Origin: Deltaproteobacteria bacterium Ga0077539
Lineage (GTDB): Bacteria; Myxococcota_A; Polyangia; Polyangiales; Ga0077539
Assembly: GCA_001465015.1 (NCBI GenBank)
Contig: LNEO01000085.1
Location: 1-64,000, forward strand
DNA: 64,000 bases
Reading direction: 5' to 3'
The position numbers and the translations under genes were made by a program. Of this stretch, positions 53,941 through 62,990 are shown one piece after another; within the stretch, counting starts at the first letter, position 1; each line of letters opens with the position of its first letter. A model generated the notes under the pieces. It had not been told where the DNA came from. It ran no database searches and saw nothing but the letters and a program-made list of their open reading frames with translations.

Positions 53941-54498
53941 ATGAACCGTAGAGACTTCCTGGCGATCGGCGGCGCCTCCATTGCGTCGGCGGGCTCGTTG
54001 GCCGCCTTGCTCACGCCGAGCACAGCCCTGGGCCAGGCCGCGCCAGGTGCAGTCGATTTCTCGCTGCCGACCACGTCGGGTCGAGATCGAAACCTCTCGC
54101 AATTTCGCGGGAAGGTCGTGGTGCTCTTCTACGAGACGCGCGGGACCATCACGCAGAACCAGCACGTCAAAGACGCGATGGGCGTGCGCTTCAACCGTGA
54201 CCGGGCGCTCGCCAACCGGTTCACGCTGATCGCGGCGTGCAACGTGGCCGAGTACAATTCCTGGCCTTCGCAGTATTTCGCACGCGAAGCGATCACGACC
54301 GTCGCCCGCTCGCAACGAATCGAGCTCTGGCTCGACTGGAACCGCACGCTGATCCAGCGGCTCGGTCTTCGCGATGGCACCTCGAACATCGTGTTGGTGG
54401 ACAAGCTGGGGCGGATTCGCGAGCGCAACTGGGGCCGCGTCGCCGACGCGAACGTGAACGCGCTGCTCGACCGAATGATCGCGCTCGGCAACGAGTAA
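53941..54498 (+). CDS. Tat-exported thioredoxin-fold protein lacking active-site cysteines
   Basis: A 185-residue exported protein. The leader NRRDFLAIGGASIASAG is a twin-arginine signal. The mature part resembles peroxiredoxin/TlpA-like domains: VDFSLPTTSGRDRNLSQFRGKVVVLFYETRG, with the strand and loop where the catalytic CxxC or peroxidatic Cys would follow. Here that position reads ETRGTITQ and has no Cys. The only cysteine in the mature chain is in IAACNVAE. It therefore cannot work as a normal thioredoxin or peroxiredoxin. It is divergent from crtI across 126 bp, with a repeat fragment just after its stop. Confidence 0.78.
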   Translation: MNRRDFLAIGGASIASAGSLAALLTPSTALGQAAPGAVDFSLPTTSGRDRNLSQFRGKVVVLFYETRGTITQNQHVKDAMGVRFNRDRALANRFTLIAACNVAEYNSWPSQYFAREAITTVARSQRIELWLDWNRTLIQRLGLRDGTSNIVLVDKLGRIRERNWGRVADANVNALLDRMIALGNE

Positions 54499-54500
54499 CT

Positions 54501-54526
54501 CGGTCGCGTGTCGCCAACCGAAGGCG
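54501..54526 (-). repeat. dispersed partial copy of the 80-bp repeat
   Basis: CGGTCGCGTGTCGCCAACCGAAGGCG matches the reverse complement of the 80-bp repeat unit (27835-27860) with one mismatch. It lies two bases after the stop of the Tat-exported protein gene. This shows that the repeat is dispersed and not confined to the array. Confidence 0.75.
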
Positions 54527-54576
54527 CGGGACGAGCGTCACGCATTGCAGCTGTGCTAGCGTGAAGAGCACGAGCC

Positions 54577-55158
54577 ATGAGCGACGCGTATCGGAACGAG
54601 CACGAAGCGGCTCTGCGTCACCTCGACGCTCTCCGCAGAGAAAACGCAGAACTTCGCGAGCGTCTCGGACAACAAGACGCTGCTTCCAGCGCGGGCGACG
54701 ACCTGGCGCGCGGGCCGCGACAAAGCGCGGTGCTCGCGCTGATTTCGGCGGTGTTCTTCCTCGCCGGCGCCATCACGATCGCCGGCGCCTCGCCTGGTCA
54801 TCGAGCACGACGGTTCGGCGCGCCGTGTCCGTACGCCGCGCACGGCGAGGGAGCGTTCGCTCGAGGAGAGCGGCTGCTCCGCGCCGAGCCTGGACAGATT
54901 CGGGTCGAGCTCGCCCCCGGCAACGAGACCGCGCGCGTTCGGGTGGACGGGATCGACGTGCCCCGATCAGGCTCGATCGCGCTGAGCGGTCCGCTCGCAG
55001 GAGGGGCCACGCACATCGTCGACGTGAGCGAAGGCGGGTTCATCCACTCGCGCTCGCGCGTTCGAGTGACTCCCGGTCGCACCGAGGTCGTGCGCGTCGC
55101 GCTCGCCGTCGACCCGTCGGCCAAGTCGGTCGACGACGACAAGGTCGGCGAAGAATAG
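54577..55158 (+). CDS. membrane protein with PEGA-like C-terminal domain
   Basis: A 193-residue protein with three parts. It begins with a short cytoplasmic coiled coil (HLDALRRENAELRERLGQQ), followed by one membrane helix (AVLALISAVFFLAGAITIAG). A periplasmic beta-rich domain resembles PEGA repeats (VRVDGIDVPRSGSIALSGPL, HIVDVSEGGFI, VTPGRTEVVRVAL). PEGA-like domains occur in surface-layer-associated and signalling proteins. The function is unknown. It stands alone between the Tat-exported gene and recA. Confidence 0.7.
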   Translation: MSDAYRNEHEAALRHLDALRRENAELRERLGQQDAASSAGDDLARGPRQSAVLALISAVFFLAGAITIAGASPGHRARRFGAPCPYAAHGEGAFARGERLLRAEPGQIRVELAPGNETARVRVDGIDVPRSGSIALSGPLAGGATHIVDVSEGGFIHSRSRVRVTPGRTEVVRVALAVDPSAKSVDDDKVGEE

Positions 55159-55267
55159 TCGCTGAAATCGCCGAATGAATCTCGTTCAGCGCCAGAGGCT
55201 CTCCGCGATGCGGGCGAGCTTCGACGCGCCGACGATCACCGTCGCGACGCCCCGGCGTCCGTGACGA

Positions 55268-56302
<1,035 letters not shown>

Positions 56303-56450
56303 CGTCGTTGTCCTTCGCTGTCGCTTCGCCCGTGGTTGCTCGCGCCACACGCACCGCGCGCCCGGCGCGTCGGGCTGCGGTCGAAGCAAAAGCGCGAGGC
56401 GTGCCACCGCGATTCGCCTGTGATTTGCTGCGTTTCAACGACGTCCCCCT

Positions 56451-56472
56451 GGCGGCCACCATGGCGGCCGCC
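56451..56472. repeat. hairpin in the 297-bp recA leader region
   Basis: GGCGGCC (56451-56457) pairs with GGCCGCC (56466-56472) around ACCATGGC, and is followed by further ATGGCGG repeats to about 56488. The region between recA and the cyclase gene is otherwise empty. No LexA-type SOS box was recognised in it. Confidence 0.4.
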
Positions 56473-56599
56473 ACTGGCGGCATGGCGGTCCAACCATGGT
56501 TAGCGAAGCCCACGCGTCTCGCCCCCCCACCATGAGGACGCAAACAACCACACGGAGCATCGCGTCGATGACAGGGATCGAGCGCGACGAGCGTCGCGG

Positions 56600-58495
56600 T
56601 CAGTCGTGCGTGTCGCAGTCGAAGCCGATGAGCTCTTGGACTTCTTTGATTCCCTTGAGGTGCGCCTCGAAGCGGCGCGGCTCGGGCTCGAGCGCGCCAA
56701 GCACCGACGACACCGCGGGGTGCAGCGAGAGCGCCTTGGTGACCACGACCTCGCCAGCGTGCGCCTGCGCTTGCAGCCGCGCAGCGACGTTGACCGTCGT
56801 GCCGAAGTAATCGAGCTTGTCGTTTGCCCGCACCGCGAGGCACGGCCCCTCGTGAAAGCCGAGCTTCACGGTGAGCCCCTCTTTCGCGTGCGCCTCGTGG
56901 CAGCGCCGAACCATTTCGACCGAGCACCGCGCGGCGTCCGACGGAGACGCGAAGCTGGCCATCACCGCGTCGCCCATCGTCTTGATCACAGCGCCGTTGT
57001 GGGCGCTCACGAGGCCGAGCATGATGTCGAAGTGCTCTTGCACCAGCGCGAACGCCCGCGCGTCGCCGAGCCGCTCGTACATCGCGGTCGAGCCCGTGAG
57101 GTCCGAGAACAGAATCGTCAGCGACGAGACCGTGAGCTCGACACCAGACGCTGGCGCCTCCGTTGAAAACAAATCCACGAATTCAGGCATGGACGCGATC
57201 GTCGAGCCGAGGACGATCTCCGCGCTCCACCCGGCGCGCTCGATCAGAAGATACTGCGCGCGGTCGGTGTCGTTGGCGACCTCGAGCTCGGTGTCCACGC
57301 CCGGCGCCGCTTCGCCGCTCGCAGAGATGTCCATCGACTCACTGGTGATCGTGATCGACACCGTCGCCGGACGAGCGGCGATCTCGAGCTCGACTCGACG
57401 CTTTGCCTCGAGCGTTCGAAACAACAGCTCGGCCGTGGGCAGAGGCACCGACACCTTGCGCCTCTCGCCCTTGGCCACCCGTACCTGCGCGAAAATGTGA
57501 GGTCGAAACCAGGGTGAACTCGCGCAGTACACCGCGGTGTCCACCTTGCGAACCGCGGGGTTCGGCGTGAACACCGCCTCGACATACTTCGCGAAATCGA
57601 CGTCGAAGTCGATGTTGCACGAGTCGCAGTGCGCCGTGCGCCTCACCGAAGACAGCGTGCTCTCGTTTTGCGCTCCGACTCGGCAGGTCGGGCAGTTGAG
57701 CTGCCAGCGGAGATCGACGAGCCCCGCGCGCGCCGCATACAAGAACGCCCGCAGGGCGTCGCGTCGATCGACGTGCCACGCGTGCGCCAGCTCGAACGGC
57801 CGGATCGCCTGCACCTCGTCGTCCGCGCGCTCCTTCAAGAGGTTGACGATCTTGTCGCGGAGCTCCTTGGGCACGGGGCTCTCGAAGAGCTTCTTCGCGG
57901 CGTAGCCGAGGTTGTGCTCGTCGACCGAGCTCACCGGTCCGGCGCTCACGGTGTCTACTCCGACGTCGAGCAGCGTCCTGCGGACGAAGGCAGACGCGGG
58001 CTCCGCGGAGTCGCGCGCCGCGAGCTGCGCGCGCATATCCGAGAGCGCCTTGGCGATGGACTCGAGGTAGCGGTGACACCCGCGACGCATCCCGGGTCGC
58101 TTCGCGATGAACCCCAGCTTGCCGACCGGATTCGTGGCGGCCGAAAAGATCCTCGCCTTCACGAGGGTCTTTTCGCCCTGCGGCTCGAGGGTCACCTCGA
58201 ATCCGCCGCGCGTGACCGGGCCGGCGATGAATCGTCGCTCGCCGCGAACCGAGCGCCCCTCGACCCACTCGTACGGAGGCTCGATCCACCGCAACGTGAG
58301 CCCCAGCTCCTTCGCCTGCGCGACGCGCTCGCGCGAGGTCGGATCGCCGGGGACGATCTCTTCGAACGAGTACGTTCCCGCGGTGAGGCCGATCGCTCGG
58401 TCGACGCGGTTGGTGTCGCTCACGAGCGCCCACACGACGTCGCTCGGCGCGTCGATCACACGAGTCGTCGAGACGTCGAACTCACTCTCAGCCAT
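56600..58495 (-). CDS. class III adenylate/guanylate cyclase with SRPBCC and zinc-ribbon-like regions
   Basis: A 631-residue multidomain cytoplasmic enzyme. The first 150 residues look like an SRPBCC lipid/ligand-binding domain (TRVIDAPSDVVWALVSDTNRVDR, GGFEVTLEPQGEKTLV). A middle region of DUF5939 type includes a zinc-ribbon-like pair (CPTCRVGAQ, then CDSCNIDFDVD). The C-terminal catalytic domain has LTILFSDLTGSTAMYERLGD with the metal-binding Asp, VIKTMGDAVMASF and GTTVNVAARLQAQAHAGE. It would make cAMP or cGMP under control of a bound hydrophobic ligand; the ligand is inferred only. Confidence 0.88.
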   Translation of the reverse strand: MAESEFDVSTTRVIDAPSDVVWALVSDTNRVDRAIGLTAGTYSFEEIVPGDPTSRERVAQAKELGLTLRWIEPPYEWVEGRSVRGERRFIAGPVTRGGFEVTLEPQGEKTLVKARIFSAATNPVGKLGFIAKRPGMRRGCHRYLESIAKALSDMRAQLAARDSAEPASAFVRRTLLDVGVDTVSAGPVSSVDEHNLGYAAKKLFESPVPKELRDKIVNLLKERADDEVQAIRPFELAHAWHVDRRDALRAFLYAARAGLVDLRWQLNCPTCRVGAQNESTLSSVRRTAHCDSCNIDFDVDFAKYVEAVFTPNPAVRKVDTAVYCASSPWFRPHIFAQVRVAKGERRKVSVPLPTAELLFRTLEAKRRVELEIAARPATVSITITSESMDISASGEAAPGVDTELEVANDTDRAQYLLIERAGWSAEIVLGSTIASMPEFVDLFSTEAPASGVELTVSSLTILFSDLTGSTAMYERLGDARAFALVQEHFDIMLGLVSAHNGAVIKTMGDAVMASFASPSDAARCSVEMVRRCHEAHAKEGLTVKLGFHEGPCLAVRANDKLDYFGTTVNVAARLQAQAHAGEVVVTKALSLHPAVSSVLGALEPEPRRFEAHLKGIKEVQELIGFDCDTHD

Positions 58496-58580
58496 CGTGA
58501 TCGCACCGAGCGTACCCTCTCTTCTCAGCGAAGGGGCGACGCTCTTGTCCCTACGTCACGAGGCCCCCGGTCCGATTTGC

Positions 58581-60374
58581 TCACTCGCTGCGACGGATCA
58601 CGTGGAAGCCGAACTCGGTCTCGATGATGCCGCTCGTCTCGTTGACCTCGAGGCCGAACGCCGCTTCTTCGAAGGCGCCGACCATCATTCCTCGGCGAAT
58701 CGAGCCGAGGTCCCCGCCGCGCTCGGCGGCGCCGGGCTCGTCGCTGTACTCGCGGACGATGTCGACGAAGGGCCGCCCTCGGCGAAGCTCGCCGACCGCT
58801 CGCTGAGCGCGCTCGAGCGCCTGCTCGCGCGATCGCGAGATCCCCTCGGGCGCTCGGCTCGAGCCGACGTGCATCACGAGAAAGTGCGCCACGCGCACCG
58901 CGGGTGGCCCCTGACGAAACACCGCCTGCGTGGCTCCCGTCGAGGTGAGCCGCTCGTAGACGTCCGCGGCGACGACTCCCTGCTCGACCTGCGCGCGCGC
59001 GTCGGTCAACGCACGCTGAAACGCCGCTTCGAGCTCCTCGATCGGCCGGGCTCCGACCACGCGCCGACCGTTGATGAACGTCGTCGGCGTCCCATCGACG
59101 CCGAATTGTCTGGCGATCTGACGGTCGCGCTCGATCGCAGGCTGGTGCGTCTGCTGCGCGATCGCGAGGTTCATGCGGTTCATGTCGAGCCGCATCTGCC
59201 GCCCGTACTCGAGGAGGTTGTCGCGCTCGAGCGCGTCTTGGTGCGCGAAGAGCAGGTCATTGGCCGCGAAGAAGCCTGCGTCACCGCGCTGCGCGCGAGC
59301 CTCCTCGGCGAAGGTCGCGGCGTCGACTGCGTGTGTGTGCCTCGAGCCAGGCGCGTGACGAAACAACACGCGGAGCTCGGCGGGGTGCCGGCGCAAGAGC
59401 TCCGCGAGCGTCGGCTCGAGCCGAGCGCAGTAGCCGCACTCGAAATCCGAGAAGACGACCATCGTCACGAGCGCCGCGGTCGCTGCCGCCCCTCGCGCTG
59501 GCGCCCCAGCCAACCGAATCGCGTGGACCGCGTCGCGGTCGAACTCGGGCTCGGGCGGATCGGGAAGGTCCTCGGGCTCGGGTCGCAGCGGACGCGCCGT
59601 CATCTCGGCGTACACGCGCTCGCGCGGCGTAATCGTGCGGGCTTGCGCGAGCACGCGCCCGATGACGCGCTGCACGTGGCCGAAGGGCTTGGCGCCGCGA
59701 ATGATCGTTCCGTTGGCGAACATCGACGGCGTCGCGCTCACGCCGAGCACCCGAGAGAGCGCGATGTCCCGCTCGATCGCGGCGCGGTGCGTGTGCGCGT
59801 CGAGATCCGCGCGAAAGCGCGTCATGTCGAGCTGCAGCTGCTCGGCGTAGCGCTCGAGGTCTTCACGCTCGAGGCGCTCTTGCTGCGTAAAGAGCAGGTC
59901 GTGATATTCCCAGAACTTTCCCTGCGCGTTGGCGGCCATCGCCGCCTCGGCGGCGAGCCGCGCGTGACGGTGACGGCTGAGGGGCGCGTGCTTGAACACG
60001 ATGCGCACGTCCTCGGCGTACCGCTCGTTGATGAGCGACAGGACCCGCGCGAGGCGCTCGCAGTACGGGCACTCGAAATCCGAGAAGACCACGAGCGTGA
60101 CGAGCGCGTTGGCCGGCCCGCGCGTCGGCGAACCCGTCACCGGAATCGACGCGCTGTCAGCGAGCGTCGCCCGCGCAGCCCCGCCGCTCGACGCGGAATT
60201 GGCGCTCGTCGTCGCGGTCTCGGGCTCGTCAGGAGGCTCTCGCCACGAAGCACAAGAAATCAAAGCGAACGCCAGCAACGAAGCGAGCGCGCTCCGCGCC
60301 CAACTGGCTCGACTCGACGCGCGCCGATCGCGCAGCACGCCGCTGATTCCCCTCACCTTCGAAGCTGTCTGCAT
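58581..60374 (-). CDS. DsbA-DsbA-parvulin fusion lipoprotein
   Basis: An exported lipoprotein of about 597 residues (ATG 60374, lipobox ALISC) that fuses three folding modules. The first DsbA-like thioredoxin domain has the active site FECPYCERL, with cis-Pro segment GVSATPSMFANG. The second has FECGYCARL with GVDGTPTTFINGR. The C-terminal part is a PpiC/parvulin prolyl isomerase (RVAHFLVMHVG, REYSDEPGAAERGGDLGSIRRGMMV, FGFHVI). Both CxxC pairs are intact, so it can handle disulphides and prolyl isomerisation on the same client, probably at the outer membrane. It lies 7 bp downstream of nothing else in its direction except the CPBP gene behind it. Confidence 0.88.
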   Translation of the reverse strand: MQTASKVRGISGVLRDRRASSRASWARSALASLLAFALISCASWREPPDEPETATTSANSASSGGAARATLADSASIPVTGSPTRGPANALVTLVVFSDFECPYCERLARVLSLINERYAEDVRIVFKHAPLSRHRHARLAAEAAMAANAQGKFWEYHDLLFTQQERLEREDLERYAEQLQLDMTRFRADLDAHTHRAAIERDIALSRVLGVSATPSMFANGTIIRGAKPFGHVQRVIGRVLAQARTITPRERVYAEMTARPLRPEPEDLPDPPEPEFDRDAVHAIRLAGAPARGAAATAALVTMVVFSDFECGYCARLEPTLAELLRRHPAELRVLFRHAPGSRHTHAVDAATFAEEARAQRGDAGFFAANDLLFAHQDALERDNLLEYGRQMRLDMNRMNLAIAQQTHQPAIERDRQIARQFGVDGTPTTFINGRRVVGARPIEELEAAFQRALTDARAQVEQGVVAADVYERLTSTGATQAVFRQGPPAVRVAHFLVMHVGSSRAPEGISRSREQALERAQRAVGELRRGRPFVDIVREYSDEPGAAERGGDLGSIRRGMMVGAFEEAAFGLEVNETSGIIETEFGFHVIRRSE

Positions 60375-60381
60375 GGTCACA

Positions 60382-61230
60382 CTATGTCCGTTGAATGATG
60401 CTCTGCGCCGCAGGGACGAGCACTCGTGACACAACCAACCCCACCGTGTCGATCACCACGTGCGCGATGATCGCCGGCCAGATCGAACGAAACCTCGCTG
60501 CGACCGCGCCCAGGATCACGCCCACGACCGTGGTCTGCAAAACGCCCATGGGGCCTTGGTAGATGTGACCGAGGCCGAAGAGCACCGCGCCGATGAGCAC
60601 CGCGCCATACCGCGCGGAGGCTCTCGGGTGCTCTGTGCCCGCCAGCGCACGTGAGACCCTGCTCTGCAAGAAGCCTCGCACGAGCACCTCTTCGTACACG
60701 CCGGCCATCACCGCGGTCGGGACGAGCGCCGCCAGGGGAATCTTCACGAACTCGCGCAAGACCTCGAGCTTCTGCCGCGTCATGTGCGCCTGGGCCGGGC
60801 CGCGCACGAGCAGCGCGACCGCGAGCGTGAGCGGAACCATCACGACGTAGACGAGGCCCACGGTGCTCAGGCCTCGCAGCGTTTCGAGCCACCATTTCGT
60901 GGGACGCGCGGCGCCGATCGAAGCCCACCCCTCGCGGGTGAACGCGAGCGTCAACCCCACGATGAGCAGCGCCCCGACGCCCGGAATGAACACGTGCGCT
61001 GGGATCTCCCACGCGGGAAACCGCTGCGCGATGTACTCGAACACATGCAAGAGCTCGGCGCCGATCCGCACGGCGAAGAACGCGATGAGCACCAACGACA
61101 GCTGCATGATCGCGCCTCGTCGCACCGATCGCTTCTCGGCCGACGTGGGCTCGGGAGGGCGGCGCTCGTCGAGCTCGTCGTCGCCCTCGTCGGTGTCGAG
61201 CTCGTCTTCGAAGCCGTCCTTCGCGTACAC
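60382..61230 (-). CDS. CPBP-family intramembrane metalloprotease
   Basis: A 282-residue membrane protein with an acidic N-terminal tail (DELDTDEGDDELDE) and about seven membrane segments. The family motifs are present: YEEVLVRGFLQSR (EExxxR), GLGHIYQG and AIIAHVVIDTVG, which form the glutamate/histidine metal site. Such proteins cleave substrates within the membrane, or serve as immunity proteins. It is upstream of the folding-factor lipoprotein by 7 bp and downstream of ttcA by 3 bp, so all three are likely one transcript. Confidence 0.88.
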   Translation of the reverse strand: MYAKDGFEDELDTDEGDDELDERRPPEPTSAEKRSVRRGAIMQLSLVLIAFFAVRIGAELLHVFEYIAQRFPAWEIPAHVFIPGVGALLIVGLTLAFTREGWASIGAARPTKWWLETLRGLSTVGLVYVVMVPLTLAVALLVRGPAQAHMTRQKLEVLREFVKIPLAALVPTAVMAGVYEEVLVRGFLQSRVSRALAGTEHPRASARYGAVLIGAVLFGLGHIYQGPMGVLQTTVVGVILGAVAARFRSIWPAIIAHVVIDTVGLVVSRVLVPAAQSIIQRT

Positions 61231-61233
61231 TGC

Positions 61234-62112
61234 TCAATCGCCTCGCGCTACGACGAGCGGCAATCTGCGCTTCGTCTGCGGTTGTGTGAGCGGATCCGAG
61301 CGATCTTCGCCGCCATCGAGCGTCGGATCCTTCGCGCCCGAGACCTCCGTCACGAGCGCACGGTCCAACAGGTGCGACGGAACGACGTTACCCAGCGCCG
61401 CGAGCATCGATTGACGCACCTGCGGGTGGCTCGATTCGAGCGTGTCGAGCAGCAGCTTCATCTGCTTTCGCTGCGCGTTTTGCTGCGATCCGCAGAGGTT
61501 GCACGGAAGGATCGGAAAGCCGCGCTCGACCGCGTACGCCGCGAGGTCCGCCTCGGCACAGTAAATCAACGGCCGAATCACGGTGTTTCTCTGGTCCTCG
61601 GTGCGCAGCTTCGCCGGCATCGCCGCGATCTTGCCCGCGAACAAGAGGTTGAGCATCAGCGTCTCGATCGCGTCATCGCGGTGATGCCCCAGCGCGATCT
61701 TCGTGCAGCCCATGCGCTCGGCGGCCGTGTACAAGATGCCGCGACGCAGCCGCGAACAGAGCGAGCAGTACGTCTTTCCCTCGGGGACCTTGTCGATGAC
61801 GACGGAGTAGGTGTCCTCGCGAAGCACCTCGAAGCGGTGCCCCTCTCGCTCGAGCCACGCCCGCAGCGGCGCGCCGTCGTAGCCGGGCTGCCCCTGGTCG
61901 AGGTGCACCGCCACCAACTCGAACCGCACGGGCGCTCGTCGCTGAAGCGAAACGAGCAGCTCGAGCATGGCGTAGCTGTCCTTGCCGCCCGAGACCGCGA
62001 CCATGATCCGATCGCCGTCCTCGATGAGCTGGTGCTCACCAACCGCTCGACCGACCTCGCGTCCGAGCCTCTGCGCAACCTCCGATAGCCTCATGAACAA
62101 TCCGAGCCGCAA
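61234..62112 (-). CDS. ttcA: tRNA 2-thiocytidine biosynthesis protein TtcA
   Basis: Adds sulphur to cytidine 32 of tRNA. The 292-residue protein has the PP-loop VAVSGGKDSYAML and the two paired-cysteine motifs CSLC and CNLC that hold the [4Fe-4S] cluster, plus GHHRDDAIETLMLN. The TTG at 62112 has an AGGT ribosome site 5 bases upstream and gives 292 residues; the ATG at 62094 lacks one but starts at the conserved region. It is the first gene of a - strand run with the CPBP protease and the DsbA-parvulin gene. Confidence 0.92.
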   Translation of the reverse strand: MRLGLFMRLSEVAQRLGREVGRAVGEHQLIEDGDRIMVAVSGGKDSYAMLELLVSLQRRAPVRFELVAVHLDQGQPGYDGAPLRAWLEREGHRFEVLREDTYSVVIDKVPEGKTYCSLCSRLRRGILYTAAERMGCTKIALGHHRDDAIETLMLNLLFAGKIAAMPAKLRTEDQRNTVIRPLIYCAEADLAAYAVERGFPILPCNLCGSQQNAQRKQMKLLLDTLESSHPQVRQSMLAALGNVVPSHLLDRALVTEVSGAKDPTLDGGEDRSDPLTQPQTKRRLPLVVARGD

Positions 62113-62121
62113 GGTATACCT
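62112..62121. promoter_or_regulatory. palindromic ribosome site shared by divergent genes
   Basis: AGGTATACCT is a perfect palindrome that places an AGGT ribosome site on both strands: five bases before TTG 62112 for ttcA, and nine bases before TTG 62125 (12 before ATG 62128) for the lipoprotein. The two genes start within 16 bp, so each promoter must lie inside the other's coding region. Confidence 0.5.
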
Positions 62122-62127
62122 CGCTTG

Positions 62128-62979
62128 ATGCCCTCGGTCGCCCCAGTCCGCGCCGCCTCGCTCGCGCTCATCACCGCCGCGCTCGCTTTGTCGTGCGCGC
62201 CGCGACCGGTGCGACCCGAAGCGGGCGCCGACGCCGGCCCGGTCGAGGTCGACGTCGTCGTCGATGACCGACCCCGCCCCGACCGCGACAACGATGGTCT
62301 CTGCGACGACACCGAGATGCGCGTCACCGGGACTGATCCCGACGATGTCGACACCGACAACGACGGCTTCATCGACAGCTTCGAGTACAGCTACGGGCTT
62401 CTACCCAACAGCGCCACCTCGCCCTCGTCCGAGCGCGTCTTGCAGTGGTCCGAGGCGCCGGGCGAGCCATTTGATTACGTGTTCAATTTCACCTTCCGCG
62501 GTAACGGACAGGGGGTCTTCGGGCTCTTCTACGAGAGCGCGCCTGGGATCGACGGCTTTCGCGGCGAAGACCTCGGGCTCAGGATCGAGGCGCTCTCCGC
62601 GGTTCCTCCGTCCAACGCGCCAGACATCGCGGGTGAGCGGTTTGTCTCGGTCGTAGGGATGACCCGACTGAGCTTCAGGATCATCGGCGATTGGCCCGCG
62701 CGCGCCCCACTGACCTGTCGCCGCGCGTACGTCCTGTACCCCAGCGCGTACGCAGAAGAGCTCGGGTTGCTCTACTTGCGTTCGTTCTTCCTCGACGTTC
62801 GAGCCTCGAGCGCGCCCTTCGACGCGGGCGCGCCTTCGGACGCGAGCGACGCGAGCAACGTCCCAGACGCCAGTGACGCAGCCGCGTTCGACGCGACCAG
62901 CGTGGACGCCAGCGCCCCTTCGCCCTGGCCGTTTCAGCGCGACGGCTACTGCCTTCCGCGCCCGGGATCCTGCCGCTGA
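62128..62979 (+). CDS. lipoprotein with calcium-binding (thrombospondin type 3-like) repeats
   Basis: A lipoprotein of about 283 residues. The leader ends in lipobox ALSC. The mature protein has a Glu/Val/Asp-rich stretch followed by DRDNDGLCDDTEMR and DVDTDNDGFIDSFEY, two Asp-rich calcium loops of the TSP3 type. A beta-rich middle domain and an Asp/Ala/Ser-rich low-complexity stretch (DASDASNVPDASDA) precede the end. TTG 62125 is an alternative start one codon upstream. Surface display is expected; function unknown. It is convergent with the hydrolase gene, 11 bp apart. Confidence 0.78.
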   Translation: MPSVAPVRAASLALITAALALSCAPRPVRPEAGADAGPVEVDVVVDDRPRPDRDNDGLCDDTEMRVTGTDPDDVDTDNDGFIDSFEYSYGLLPNSATSPSSERVLQWSEAPGEPFDYVFNFTFRGNGQGVFGLFYESAPGIDGFRGEDLGLRIEALSAVPPSNAPDIAGERFVSVVGMTRLSFRIIGDWPARAPLTCRRAYVLYPSAYAEELGLLYLRSFFLDVRASSAPFDAGAPSDASDASNVPDASDAAAFDATSVDASAPSPWPFQRDGYCLPRPGSCR

Positions 62980-62990
62980 CCCGAAGAGGC

